This document shows positions 22,246-35,245 of a stretch of 64,000 bases of DNA, piece after piece (position 1 is the stretch's first letter; each line of letters starts with the position of its first letter). The position numbers and the translations under genes are program-made. The DNA comes from Micropterus salmoides. Its lineage: Eukaryota; Chordata; Actinopteri; Centrarchiformes; Centrarchidae. The notes below the pieces were generated by a model. That model was not told the DNA's origin. It did no database searches and worked only from the letters and a program-made list of their open reading frames with translations. The DNA lies in assembly GCF_014851395.1 (NCBI RefSeq), contig NW_024040485.1, forward strand, positions 7,823,384-7,887,383, read 5' to 3'.

Positions 22246-23619
22246 TCTGGAGGGCCAAAAACAAAGTTCAGTCAAATAAAGAGATGCAGCTTGTGCAAAA
22301 GTTGATATTGTCAACGTGGTGTAAGCCTGAGTGCAGGTGAAACTAGTCCATGTTGTAGATCTCTTCAGTCATCAGTGGTCAGTCATTGATGAGAAAAGAA
22401 TGTGGGGGGGAGAAAAAAACAGCAGAAATGCCTGTCTGTTGCGGTTTTATTTGGTGAAACACTGGTAATTTTTCAATACCTGCCTTTCAGCATGTACAGA
22501 GTTGGTTTCATCAGATCAGGATTTTTTAAACACAACCAACCTGTTGCTAAGTTGTTGCCCAAGAATGGTGTAACCTTTAGGAAGTAAAACTTGAGCCCTC
22601 CTCATCAGTGTGGCGTCGTGTCAATTAGTTTCAAAAAAGAAATGAGTTCTTGGATTCATGAGTTTTCCAAGATTCACGATACCCTATAAAAATCCATAGA
22701 TTTTATCCAAGGTTGAAAACACTGCAGAAAGTTATAGTTACCAGACAATGAGCCTTTTGACTTGTGACAGGTGTTTCTAATGAAAGTGTCCCTGTAAGTC
22801 ACGACAGTGTGACAGCATGAATACTGCCCTGAAAACTGAAGCAGCTAAACAGAAGTCAGCCTTCATTCATTTTATTTCTTACATTTAACTGTGACGTCAA
22901 ATGTTTTCTACAAAAGTAGTAGTAGAAATAATGTGAAACCACACTTTACTAAACCTTTAAACAAGAGAGGTTCATGCAGATATGGTAGCAAATAAATAGC
23001 ACCTCTGACATTTTGAGGGTTTTTTTACAGGAAGAGATTTGACAGTATATTTATATTTAAATTTTTTTGTGTGGCAGAGATGTCAGCGATGTTGTGTAGA
23101 CTTACCTAGTTTTACCTACATATATTTGGATGAACTGGTAAGTGTTTTTGGAGCATTAAACATTGAACTATGTGTTGAAGGCAGTAGGGTTCCACAGTGA
23201 ACAGAGACACATTTTTTTCTTCCCCTGATGAATTAAGTCAAATGAATATGAATAAAATTAGCTTAACAGATCCGTTGTTGCAGTTATATTTCCTGCTTCA
23301 GTTAGACGAAGGAATCCCTTCACTTAAATCACACAAGATATCTGATATATGTAAGTGTTTGGGGTTTTTTTGGCAGGTGTTTTGAGGTGTCTATCACCTC
23401 AAACCTCAGCAAATAAAACCGAACAGTATCTCCATAAAGATATTATAATAGATAAATTACAAAATATATATTTTTTGTGATTTGCGTAAAAATACCTTTT
23501 ATATGATAACTACACAGAAAATGTTTGTTGTCTTGTGCTATTTACTGGTATTTTTGACAAGCAAGCAAAGCAGAGTAAACAGAAGTAAAGTAAGAGTGCA
23601 AAGTTAGTGTTCTGCTTAC

Positions 23620-23700
23620 CTTTTCTGCAGGATTGTAGTTGTTTTCTGAGAACAATTATAGTCCAACACCACACAGGAGGAGATCTAACAAAGCACTTCT
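23620..23700 (-). other. Probable 5' UTR exon of the lifeguard-family gene
   Basis: On the minus strand a perfect donor (AAAAG then GTAAGC, donor at 23614-23619) follows a stretch ending CAATCCTGCAGAAAAG. The first coding exon has a good acceptor (GGCCCTCCAG) two bases before... its ATG region at 22245. A non-coding first exon is therefore likely; its 5' end is a guess. Confidence 0.4.
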
Positions 23701-26362
23701 TGTGTGGAAGGGGTTCTTTATTTGATCAACCTGTGGTGTAATTTCCCTTCCTGAAAGCATGAAGTGAAGAAAAAAAAATCCCTGTTTGCAAGGACTGAAT
23801 GCAGAAATGGGAAACTCCACCGTTGCAAGTAAGAGGCCATCAAAGTGGGGTGTGGGGACTTCCAGGGGTCCCCATGTCAGTTCAACAGGGTCCACACCTA
23901 AATCTGGCTGTCCAGACTTGAAAGTATACTTGCATACATACATATAAATTGTGCTTTTCACACTGTGTCAGTGTGTCACTTTTTGCCAGCTCAGTACAAA
24001 AAAATCACATGGGACAATTTAGGACACATTATAATCTAATTTGTGTCTAGGAATACTTGAGCTGAATGTTTAGGGACCCCACTGCTGTCACCTGCCAGGC
24101 AGATTGTCATTGTAATAATAGATGTGTAACCTGTTTCCAGACCTCTGAATCATTGACCTCGTCTCAGATGTTTTTCAGAAATTCAAACTGAAAGTGGGAA
24201 TGTGAATTCAGTCTGATTACAGGATCAGGCTGTGTGTGTGTATTGTTTGTGCCAACACTACACAGTGTATTTCAATCAGATCAGTCATTTAAGAGTATGG
24301 CTCCCTACTAATTTTATTAAAATGTTATTCTTGAATTTGGAACCATCAGTTGACAAGAAAAACAAAATCTCGGTAGCTCTCAGTAGGTGTACTGGAGCTT
24401 TTAATGGTGTCACACGATGTTAGTCACCATGTGGAGTTTTCTCTTTTGTCACGAAATAGATGTTCAAAATTAATTTTTTTAAAATTTTGTCCATGTTGGT
24501 TTAAAATGTTTAAAGTGAACTTTTATTTTTACATTTGAAACCGCAGGGAACACAGCTGAAGATCATGTGGTACCAACGAATCTCCAGAACAGCCACTGCG
24601 TGGGTGAAATACATACATTTACTAAGGTTTTTTAAAATGTAACTATAATTTATTTTGTCTTTGCTCACGTTTGTAAAATGTAACTGTCTCTTTACAGCGT
24701 CATTTGAAAGTTAGTTAGTTTAAAAGATTTTTTACATTATTTAGTAATGTTTAATTTAAAATGATCTCTTTATAATAAAACTCTTCTGAAGAGTGAATCG
24801 TGTTTCAGGTCTCACTGAACGGCACAAACAACCACAAATGCATCACTGACACTTAAAAAAGGACACAAAACAGACATTCACAAAACGTCTCTCACACATA
24901 TTTATTGTAAAAAATACATATAAAAACAATTTCTGAGACATACAAAAGATTGGAGCTTAGAAACAGCATATTGAACAGACAAAGACCAAGCCATTTTCTT
25001 GAATTTCATTACATATTTACAATTTAATAAATAAAATTCAATTTGTTTTTATACCAGAGAGTAAAGGCAGATTGTCCATATCTTGGGAATGCAGATACTG
25101 CTGTGGTGACTCTTCATTCTCATCTAATACATCGACCTCAAAGCACAGGGCAAACAGGGGATCAGTGCCCTGCGATTCAAAACCAAGGATTTAGGGACAT
25201 TTATAGAAAATACCATCCTTGATTGGAGAGGAGCTAGTTTACACACAGAGCATTTAGCATTGGTAAAAACTGAGGTATTGCACCACACAGATTAGAGGGG
25301 GTAAGAAAGTAAATGAGAGTAATGTGGGGTTTTTAGATCGTCTATTATCAACAACCCAACCACCACCACCACCCCCCCAAACACACACACCCTTCCCAGC
25401 CAAAGTATACAACATCATAACTTATCACTACAACAAATGTAACATCTAATTATAAAAAGCACCTCTCTCACACAATGACAGACTTTTGGCATTATTTTTC
25501 TATTCTCCAATACAAAAAAAAAATAGAGAAACATGCACAGGGCTGCCCTCTAGTGGCGGGACAAGTCATAGCACCTCAGACTGCAAAATACCAGTGACCA
25601 GAAAAAACAAAACAAAAAAAACAACAAACGTGGCTAGGGTGAACAAACCACTAGGAAACCTGTGCACCAGGCTGACCTCTAAACTGATCCATACCGCTTG
25701 TTAGCGCAGAGATTAAAACACATTGAACAGACTCGCCGTTTGAGAAGGCAGCAAAAGCAATCAATTCATGTTTTTGTCGTTCCCCACTTTTCCCCTGGCC
25801 TGTGTACAACCTGTATCAGACATTATCTGTTGAGCAGCCTCACTGTTGGGCTTCCACCTCTGAGCTCAGCCCTAAAACCACAACTACACTACAAATACCT
25901 GCTTGCAAAAGAGCCCCTTCACCAGGCAAAGGTAATCAACACACACATAAGGCAAAGGAAAGCAATAATCATGATCATGATAATGTGATGATATAATATA
26001 TAAACTCCTAAAAAAGGAATGGTGGGGGGGGGGCCTAGTTATGTAATAATTAGCCATCAGCTGTCCATAGCCTCCAGTGCTGGAAAGAGAGGGAGATGCC
26101 ACATGGTGTCAACATGCCCCCAAAATACATTCCTCAATCCATCCGTCCTCCTCGATTTTGGCAGTAAACAGATGGCAAAAACTGTTGCTTGGGGTGTGGT
26201 CCAAGAAACCCAGGCCACACCCCAGAGAGTGAATGAATGAGGAGGAAGGAGGGGGGTAGTGGAACAAAAACCCAAACCGCATTCAAAGTACAACACGACC
26301 ACATGAGCCGCCATGCGCTTGCGTACCAATGCCACATGTAACAGGACTTAAAAACTAGCATT

Positions 26363-27098
26363 AAAGGGGTCCTATTATGCTCCTTTGCATCTCTATATTT
26401 TTATTTTGGGATTCCGGCCGAGTAGCTTTGCAAGGTTCATAGTTCAAATTTTTATCTTACTGGCCGTTTAAGCAGCCCCTCCGTTTATCCTCTGACTGAA
26501 ACATGCCATTTTCGTGTCGGTCACTTTCCGGCCTCCCTCCCTAAAAGCCCACTTTCTTCTGACTGGCCAACTTCCTGATGACTACGGCTGCTCTGCTCAA
26601 CTCTCTGTGATTCACGGATTTTCCTGATGGACAGACAGATTTAAAGTAACCACTAACTCTAGCTGTCGTTAGCTAGTTAGCCGTGCAGCAAGCGTCCCTA
26701 TCAGCTTAGCAGACTCTGCCTTGGCTTGAGCACAGGAGCTTTGGACCGCAGAAAGGACCATGGCTAACTAATGGCACCTACAGTTAGCAGTTACTTTAGC
26801 GACGAGTAAAGCCACCTGTCCATCGAGAAACTACATTTACTTCACAACCAAAATGCAAGACGTACTAAACAACCACCAAAACCCTTGAGATTAATCTTGA
26901 GCAGAGTGGTCGAGTAACTTAGACTGAGTGAGTGGATGGGCTTTGTGGGCATTCTGTGACTGGAGGAGATCATAAGCGTTTACCTAATTATGTGAAACTT
27001 TGGCCTTGTTTAATATGAACATCTGTCACTGTAATATTTATAATTATATAATAATAATAAATATAATTATATAAGGGAAAGCATAATAAGTCCCCTTC
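26363..27098. mobile_element. MITE with terminal inverted repeats
   Basis: AAAGGGGTCCTATTATGC (26363-26380) and GCATAATAAGTCCCCTT (27081-27097) are inverted repeats bounding about 735 bases with no transposase frame. The left end follows TT and would restore a TTAA-like junction. The motif is a recurrent teleost non-autonomous DNA element. Confidence 0.75.
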
Positions 27099-27412
27099 AA
27101 AGCTGGGATAGGCAAAGTTGGGGATACTAGCAAGAGTGCATGCAGGTTGGCTGTGCTTATTACAGTCCTGCAACAGGCACCTTTTTTTTTCATTTTTGTG
27201 TCAGAGCATTAGATTTATTGATTGCTGTCGGGATGTAAAGAGAATTTCAACAGATATTTTGAAAAATGCTTCTGAAATAAATTGCCTACCATAGTTTTAA
27301 AAAATGGAAAGGGTAACCCGCTTAACCAAGCAGACTTCTGGGCAATTACAGTAAACACACACACAAAGCCACACATTATGCTTCGGACATTTTCTATCCC
27401 TGGTCATCATTT

Positions 27413-27413
<1 letters not shown>

Positions 27414-27447
<34 letters not shown>
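27414..27447. repeat. (CA)n microsatellite
   Basis: About 17 AC/CA units in a row. Confidence 0.95.
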
Positions 27448-27449
<2 letters not shown>

Positions 27450-28984
27450 GGGCCCACACAACCTAATCTCAAACTCAAAAACGTAGGCCCGATCAGGCAG
27501 AGAACTGAATGCAGGTTGCCCGCACTGCCTTTCTTGTTGAAGCCTACAATTTAAAAAAAAAGCTTGCTGAGTTTTTTTTGTTGTTGTTGTTACTAGGCAA
27601 ACACCAAATCACCTGTCCTTAGCCTAACCGTGACGTTGCTCTGAAGTAAACTCACAAATCTGATCCGATTGGACAATATGAAATGACATTGCGTGTTTTC
27701 AAGGCGTTCAGAGCGCTCCTACAAAAACACGTGACGCATAGGCCCACAGCAGCGCGCAAAACGCTGACTGCCTATTGAAAACAACTGAAAAAAAGACGCC
27801 TCTCACTGCAAAAACAGTGGCCTGTCTGAAAAAAAGTAAGCCTTAAAAGGACAAAAGTGCTCAAATTGGTGCAAACACCAGCGCTACTATGGCCCTATGA
27901 AATACCTACAACCCTCCTAAACACTCAGCAAGTAGCAGCACATTAAACTCAGAGCTAACTAACCACCTACAAGAACACTGACCTACTCAGAAAAACAATT
28001 AGCCCCCAAACTTCCCCTGAAATGTTTATAGGTAATAGAAAAAAGAAACACCTAGTAACGGCAGCCCCCCATTCCCCAAAAACAAGCCCTCAACCTCCAG
28101 CTAGTTCAAAGTAAAGCATTGTTTATGTGGAAACAGTTCAAGCTTTCAGTGTGAGGTTGGTTCATTTGGGGTTAGCCGAGGAAAGAAAACATTCATCCGA
28201 TGTAGGACATAGAACAATACTCTTTCTGCAAAATACTTGATAAAAATGACCCATTTGGAGTGAGAAAAATTACAGAGGAGAGGATCCAGAGTCACCGTTC
28301 AGACAACTTTTTTCAGGTTACTCCCCAAGTTCAAGATCTTTCTGTGGCAAGTTCCATTGTTCTGGGATGATAACGTTTATTTGACATATTTTCTTTTTTT
28401 TTTGCTTTTTGTTTCGCAGATTCAAGCCCAGACCACTTCTGTTCCAACAAGGGTCTTGACCAGAGATTAGACTGAGCGGCTGTTTTTACTGTGAAATGGC
28501 CCACACCAAGTTTAAATGGACTGATCCAAACGGAGAGCGTCAGGTGTCGCTAACTGGAGCCTCCTCTTAGGATCATCTGTTCTCCGCTCAAATATAGGTT
28601 TGAGAGGGAAAGTGGGCTTTTATTTTTTTCAATTACAGATTTTATTGGGATTTTATTAGGATTCAGTGTAGTCTCCTGTAGGGATGGAAAAAGAAAGAGT
28701 GGCTGTCAGAGAAAGTACTGCATACTGTAATGACAGCAGGGCTGGACATTATGACTGACATCATTCACATTCATAATATTTTAAGTATAATTATCATGTG
28801 TTACGGCAAATCTATGCCAAAATAACAAAAAATATAATATCTGTTTGTGTTATGCATTTCATCAAACAAAACACTTTAATAATAATTTTGTTACCTGTTA
28901 ATTACATTTAATGGCCTAATCTACTTCAACAGATGCAGAAAGAGGTAATGGATGATTTGTATTATCTTTACACTACAATTCAAA

Positions 28985-29165
28985 ATGATAATCGAATAAT
29001 TGATTAATCAACTAAAGTAATTTTGTAAGCAAAAATATCAACCATTCACAGCTTCCAGCTTCTCTATAGTGAGGATTTGATGATTGTCTTTGTCATACAG
29101 GATAGTTTACTGAATATCTTTGATTTGTTGGTCAGTTTAACTTAGGGATAGTTACTGAATAAAAA
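28985..29165. repeat. Dispersed repeat family A fragment
   Basis: Contains ATAATCGAATAATTGATTAATC, CAGCTTCTCTATAGTGAGGATTTG and ATAGTTTACTGAATATCTTTG, the same word order as the copies at 14595 and 30005. Confidence 0.65.
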
Positions 29166-29644
29166 TATCTGGGTATCTGGCTTAACGAGAAATGTACATT
29201 TAAGTACCATATAGACAATCACACCGTGTCAAAAACGTGGCTTCTTTTCTTTACAGAACCATTTTCCCTATTACTAGTTTAAAAAACCTTGTTGAGGCAG
29301 TTTTCTTATCAGTTTTGAATTTGGGAATGTCATTTATAGAAATTATGCTCTTTATTCTCATGTTTTTAACTCGTATCCAGACATCATTGCAAATGAGGGC
29401 AACTTCAAGGGTTCTTTAGAGTTTTAATGAATGTTTGAATTATCCTTATAGCTTAAATTCTTCCTCTGTGTTTGGTAGTTTTGGCCATAATCTACTCCAG
29501 TGACACCTTGGTAGCTTGTGGTTTATTATTTCAAAGATCCTTTCGTATTTTGGGTCTTAACATGGTTGTGCCTGATGTTCAACATCTTACATGTACATAC
29601 CTGAGTCAGGTTGGTCACTGTGCAGAATACATGTGACCCATGAG

Positions 29645-32600
29645 TCAATCGAAGGGATGTTCGGGGCAGCAGGGTTTCACCTTGGACCATGAATCAATGC
29701 AGCTGCAGGGAGAAAGGACAGAGATGGGGGTGGGACACAAACACATAACATTATGATTTACTCATCTTAACAGGACAGAACCTCTATAGTGGTTTCTGAA
29801 TGTGGACCCCCCTAAAAGGCTCCTCTTACTGACAGCGTGAAACCAAACTAAATGTAATCACTGCAGCAGGTTATGAATCATTTTAAGGGCTCTCTAGCTC
29901 GTTAAATGCCACAGGACCAGAGAGAAGATGTGAGACATGTGGTGGGCTGGTCCTTAGAAGCATTTTTTATTTCCCTCTCACTAATACAGATACAAACCAG
30001 TAGTCTACATTCAAGTAGTCAATCAACAGACAAAATAATCAGCAACTATTTAGATATGCCATTCACTGTTTAAGTAATTTTTCAAGCAAAGATGCCACGC
30101 AAGTTGCAGCTTCTCATCTGTGATGATTTGCTGCATTATTAATTAATTGAGAATGTTTGGGTTTTGGACTGTTGGTCGGACAAAAAGAGTAATTTCAAGA
30201 TATGATGTTGAGCAGAAATTGTGATGCCCTTTTAAAACTTATAGATATAATAAAATAATGGAAATAATTGTTGCAGCCCTAAACTAATAAATGAATGTAG
30301 TGTTAAAAACAACTTTCCTTGTGTAAAGGGTGTGAACATGTAGTCTATAATTATTTTCAAGTGTTGTGTGAAAATGTGGCGTGGATTTTCAAATCAATGA
30401 GCACTTACAGCTGTTTGAACATGCAATGAAGACAACAAACAGAAATAGCAGGCAGGATCTTCACTATGATGATTACCTAATCTTGGTATATTTCAAGTCT
30501 CGGCAAGTCCAGTCTCAAAGTGTGCTGTAACTATGGGGAACCAAAGGTTCTTTAGAAGTTGTGTAACATTAAAGGTTTATTACAGAGTTCTTTGAAAAGT
30601 AAAATTTGTAGTAAATGGGCTGAAACATGCATAAACACTGGTGGTCCTTTAACAACTTCAAAGCTTTTCAAACTATTTGCTAGCAGAACACCGGATGTCT
30701 GTGACTCAGTATTATTAAAATGTTGTGATGGGGTAGTTACTTTCAGTTGTGAAAACTATTGGCAAATGTTCACTTGCTTGCTACAGGACAGAAACACACA
30801 AACTGTTGATCTTTTCTTCTGCTACATAAAGTGAGCAGATTTTCGCTCTATCCATTTTATCTCATGTTCAAATTATGATTCTTAATCAGCAGTGGTTTTA
30901 AAGATCACTTATAAGAACATTATATCATGGGAAAGGACAATGGGTCTCCAATTATCAGAAATGTGTAGTGATTATGTGCACTAGGACAGAACAACCTTTA
31001 GCGTCCTTAGCCTAGATAAATTGTTTCAGATCTGGAAATAGTCAAACATTTTCCTACCATATGCACAATGCCTGATTTTGTTACCCTCTAGGGGTGGGAA
31101 TCACCAGAGGCCGCACGATACGATATTATCATGATATTTATGTTGTGATTCGATTTTAAATATATTGAGATATATTGCTATTTATTACCTTTTTCCAACT
31201 TCCAATTAGGTCCCTAAAGTCAAACTTTGTCAACATCTGTTTATCATTTTTCTGTTTGTTCATATCACTTTTTCAGTCCTCAATATCGTCCTGTTACGTT
31301 TTCTAGTAGACTGAAAAAAGAAATAGATTTCATTTTTCTAGTTCCATCTGCAGTTTATATAATAAAATATTGATACTTGGGGTCCATGTTTCGATACAGT
31401 ATTGCCATGGCAAATATCACGATACTATGCTGTATCGATTTTTTCCCCCACCCATATTACCCTCCTCTTTTTAGTTGCATTTTATTACAATGCAAATACA
31501 TCAAATGAAATTTGTTACCTCTTATGGTAGACGCAGAGGCAAGCCAGTCTAGCGATGGTCTCTCCCTGTACCAGATCCTCCAAACAGATGGAGCACTCTC
31601 CGCTGTCTTTACTGAGCACATCCGCTGTACACACACACACAAACACAAAGCAACCATAAGTGCTTCCAGCCTTTTTTTTTGTCTTTCTTTTTTTTAAAAC
31701 AGCTGTCTGGTCCATTCCTGTGATATGATACTTACTATTGTAAGGTAGGGGAGGAGATGTGAGGCAGCTCAACAGGTGATCCTCGATCCGACCCCCCGGG
31801 AAAGGCTTAGAGCAGAAAGGACAGCGGATATCTGCACAGAGTGGAGCTGAGATTAACACACTGTGTCACAGCGAGACGTGAACGATAGATGCACAAGTGC
31901 TGTGTTTGGGTATCTAGATTACACAGGCTGACTTGGCAAACCAAAGAGCAGAAACACAGTCAGTGTAAAGGTTGTATTCTCAACCCAGAGATAGCGTATA
32001 TGATGTTAACTTGAGTGTGGTTTGAAATGTTATTTTACTGCATGCACCATGCAAAACAATGGCTAGAGCTGTGAGTGGATGGGACAGATGGGCAGGAACA
32101 GTGCCTTGCTGCCCTACATTCTCCTCCATCTATGAGCTGCTGCCAGCAGTGAGCGGGCATGTGAAGTTGTGACCCATTTCTCTACACTCGCTGGAGGGCT
32201 GGCCCGGGAAACCCACCACACTGTTGTGTTTTGGCTCATCGTGTCATGTTTGGTGTCACACCACCGCAACGTCTGCCATTTGATTGTCTAATGCAGACCA
32301 AGTGTGCATTTTCACTTCCTTTGCAAACTCATGTTCCTGTTTTTAATACACTTTAAGGAAAAGATGTTTGGTTACTTATTGTTTTCAACTTGCACGCTGC
32401 AGGATTTAAACACCGACAACCACTGTCAACAGGTCTTGTGACATGAAAGAACTTGTATGTCACCACTTCCAGTTTTACGCCATGACTGTGCTTCATACAA
32501 TAGGGTCTCTGATACTTTTTAGTCACCACGCAGGCACGGGAAAAGAGATTATCTGTTCAGGAATGTAAATTCCCAAAATAATCCATTTTAATTTCACACT

Positions 32601-33677
32601 GGGTAGATTAGGGGTTGCACAGGGAGATAATTTGATTTAGAATTATTAGTGTGATGTGAGCCTGTAAATGTATTAGTAGTAGTTTGTGCAATATTGAAAC
32701 AATTGTAGATATCTTTGTTTGGCTTTAAAGGTTGTTCTGGAGTGAAGTTGAATTTTTTATGACTATTTTTAAGATTATGGCTGAGTAAAGTTGACAATGA
32801 ATACCCCTACCTTCTTCTTTTTTTATTTTTACTTGGCCATCATATTCATATACTATCATGTCACTCCTGTCTTCAGTTAAATATCAGCTGTTTAATGTAA
32901 CCATTAACAGCTATACCCCACATTTCGTAAATCATTTTATGTTGAGGTATTGATTCATTTAATTTTTGATGATATTGCACATGAATTCCATGTAACTTCT
33001 GTCTTCACATCTAAAAACCAGGCCAACCACAAACTACTGATGGAGACCAGCCAATGATTATGGCAAGTCTTAACTTATACAAATAAATAATAACAAATAA
33101 TAATAATTTAAAAAGCACAAATACTACTGCACTGTGTAAATGTTAACTTACTGCCATGGCGGTTGTTAACACGATAAAGGCCGATCCAAGCCTCTGACAC
33201 CGGCCGCTGGTGTGTGCCTCGAACTCGGGCGGACCTTGCGCCGACGCTGCGGGCGGAAGAGTGCCGATTCCCGGGCAGCCGCTCGGAAAAAGTGCGGTGG
33301 GGCGTGCGGCCTGTCTCCTCTCCGTGCTGATGTTCCGCTACGACAGGAGGCTCCGGGCTAATATTCCCGTCTTCCTCGGGTTTCCCTTCGCTGTTGTTGT
33401 CGTCTGCAGGTGACGCTTGGCTAATGCTGGAGGGGATGCTGTGGTGGTCAGCGGGGCTCCCGTCGGCACTCGCCCCGTGCTGCCCCAGGTCCGAGTCGCT
33501 GCACTCCTCCGATCGGCTCCGGTTGGCCTCCGTGTCCTCGAAGCTCCCGGAGAAATCGACCATGAGACTGGTGGGCCTGGTACAGCGGGCTCGCCGATAG
33601 GAATCCCGCTTTGTGCCATCTTTTCCGAAAGCAGAGGGCACCGGGTCTTCCTGTAGACGACTTGCTCTCGTCCCCAT
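29645..33677 (-). CDS. ZNRF-type RING-finger E3 ubiquitin ligase, membrane-anchored by predicted N-myristoylation
   Basis: Exons in transcript order: 33152-33677, 31736-31831, 31519-31624, 29645-29702, all in frame, 261 aa. The start ATGGGG at 33677 gives MGTRASRLQ, with Gly2 and a polar/basic context typical of N-myristoylation, as in ZNRF1/2 (MGGKQS). Residues about 20-170 are Ser/Glu-rich and low in structure. Then come a C2H2-like zinc finger (IRCPFCSKPF then HLLSCL) and a C-terminal RING (DSGECSICLEDLVQGETIARL, CLCVYHKSCIDSW, CCPEHPFD). The zinc finger-RING order and the EHPxD ending are diagnostic of the ZNRF family. The N-terminal half does not match ZNRF1 or ZNRF2, so this may be a divergent paralogue; I give no symbol. 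Exon 1 is GC-rich and lies in a CpG-rich block. Its promoter faces TEP1. Confidence 0.87.
30005..30290. repeat. Dispersed repeat family A copy in the last ZNRF-type intron
   Basis: Runs from TCAAGTAGTCAATCAACAG through GCAGCTTCTCATCTGTGATG and GTTTTGGACTGTTGGTCGGAC to AATAATTGTTGCAGCCCTAA. This is one of the more complete copies in the window. Confidence 0.7.
31090..31456. mobile_element. hAT-like MITE (GGGGTGGG ends), ZNRF-type intron 3
   Basis: Begins TAGGGGTGGGAATCACCAG and GCACGATACGATATTATC, and ends CACGATACTATGCTGTATCG then TTTTTTCCCCCACCCATA. The ends are imperfect inverted repeats of the hAT-like fish elements that carry GATATC-rich arms. There is no coding remnant. Confidence 0.65.
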
Positions 33678-34640
33678 CTCTAGCAAGCTAGCTAGTTCAG
33701 CTGGCTAGCCGAGCTGCTTCCTCCAAGCGAACCACCACCGAACAAGGGAGGCGAGTTAACCTCGAAACGACCCTTAAACTGTCAAATGTTCGCCTGGGAG
33801 CTTTAAATAATTACAAATGCCTGGCAACCGAGACAAACGAAGAAGATATCCGTAGCTCGACGTTACTTCTCGGGCTTCAATGTGTCCTTACTGTCCACAT
33901 TTTTCCTTTCTCTTTGACGTGCCCGTTCTCGCTGCTGCAGCGGAAATAGACCGTTTTAGCTTCCTCCTTTGCGCCGCGCACAGATAGTTACGGTAACGTC
34001 ACTATGCCAGTTTGAAATATATATGTTTAAACTGCTGCTAATATATATATATTACATTAAATAATAATATATCTAAACATGAAGCAGTTTGACACGTTTA
34101 TTTAGCAATTGTTGTGTTTTTTAGGAATTATTATTTTTGTTTTCTTCTTAAGCAATTCTGCCTTCATTCGACTTAGAGCAAGGGTACTTAACGTTTGAGA
34201 AACTAGCAAGGGACTGCTACATTTTGACAAGGATCCCTCCAAAGCCACTTCCCTCAAAACACATTTTCACACGCAGTGAGTGCGCAGGTAGACAGATGGT
34301 TGTCTTTTGTCGCAGATATTTATTACTTGCTGTTGGTTTGTAAAGAGAATTTCAACAAATGCTTGTGAAATAAATTGCCTGATCCAGCTTTCACATTCGA
34401 TCATTCGATGGTGGCAGTGCATATATGTGGTATTACGGTAAAAAAAAAAAGAGTGCAAAATAACACTGACCAGTCAGCGCTCTCTAGCCAAGAAGCTGCT
34501 TCTCGCATGAGGAAATCAACATCTACACTGTCCCTAGGCGTCCGAAATACACACTAACACTGAACTATAGCAAACGTTAACATCAGATACACCAGAGGAC
34601 ACGTTTGTTCAGAGTCAGTGCTCGGCCCGTGGAGGGTAAA
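33678..34640. promoter_or_regulatory. CpG-rich divergent promoter region, ZNRF-type gene / TEP1
   Basis: GC- and CpG-dense sequence runs from ZNRF-type exon 1 to about 33,990, then turns AT-rich. The ZNRF-type 5' UTR lies here (minus). On the plus strand GTGGAGG followed by GTAAAC near 34,636 is a possible donor of a non-coding TEP1 exon 1, because the first TEP1 coding exon opens two bases before its ATG. Exact start sites cannot be read. Confidence 0.45.
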
Positions 34641-35245
34641 CTCTGGTGTTTGTGGTGAGTTTTTAGCTTCTGATCTGGGTGTTTATAGCTAACCACCACA
34701 CCTACACAAACGCATTAGTCATTGCGAGAAAGTAACAAGGCTACTAGTAAATATATTGCCTGGTGTTGGATGTAGAAGTCTTCGTTTGTGGAAATTAAAT
34801 CCACTGGCTGTGGATGTTAAACATTTGTTTGAATACATGTAAGATAACGCTGCTAATTTGAAGACATGGCTTGTAGTACATAACGTTAGGCTCTTAAAAC
34901 TTGAAACTCCTTTGTATTTATTAAAACATTTTCTGTCTGTGTTTCTGGTGAGCAGCAAGCTATGTGGAGGGATTCATTCATTGTATTTTACTAATGTTTT
35001 GCATGTTATCTATGCTTCTGGTTTATATGAAACTGTGAAAAGTCAGTTGGGGCTGTATGCTGACTGTTTCTAGACTTTGTTCTCCTTTTATGAAGGCTTT
35101 CAATAAACACACCCTTAAAGATCATAGTACAACGCTTGTTCAAACAGTTGAAGGAATGCTGCTGAATTACTATGTAGTTTGTGAGAGCAGGAACTCAACG
35201 TTTTGACAGCCTTTGACCCTCTGATTGATGTGTTTCTTTACAGAG

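Larger units (their letters stand above)
22246..29644. other. 7.4 kb non-coding stretch between the lifeguard-family and ZNRF-type genes
   Basis: No convincing coding exon. It contains a likely 5' UTR exon of the lifeguard-family gene (23620), the 3' UTR of the ZNRF-type gene of unknown length, a terminal-inverted-repeat element (26363-27098), a (CA)n tract and family A repeats. Short open frames here lack family motifs and splice context. Confidence 0.6.

Noticed and set aside
25486..26361. Cluster of overlapping 60-96 codon frames on both strands
   Set aside because: No known motif, no agreeing splice sites, low-complexity flanks; most likely UTR or intergenic sequence.
24895..29644. A 4.7 kb 3' UTR for the ZNRF-type gene ending near 24,900
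   Set aside because: A minus-strand AATAAA is present there, but several nearer ones (for example around 28,650 and 29,520) are equally good; the choice cannot be made from sequence.
33210..33656. Plus-strand open frames of 67-79 codons
   Set aside because: They lie antisense to the GC-rich first exon of the ZNRF-type gene and have no splice or family support.
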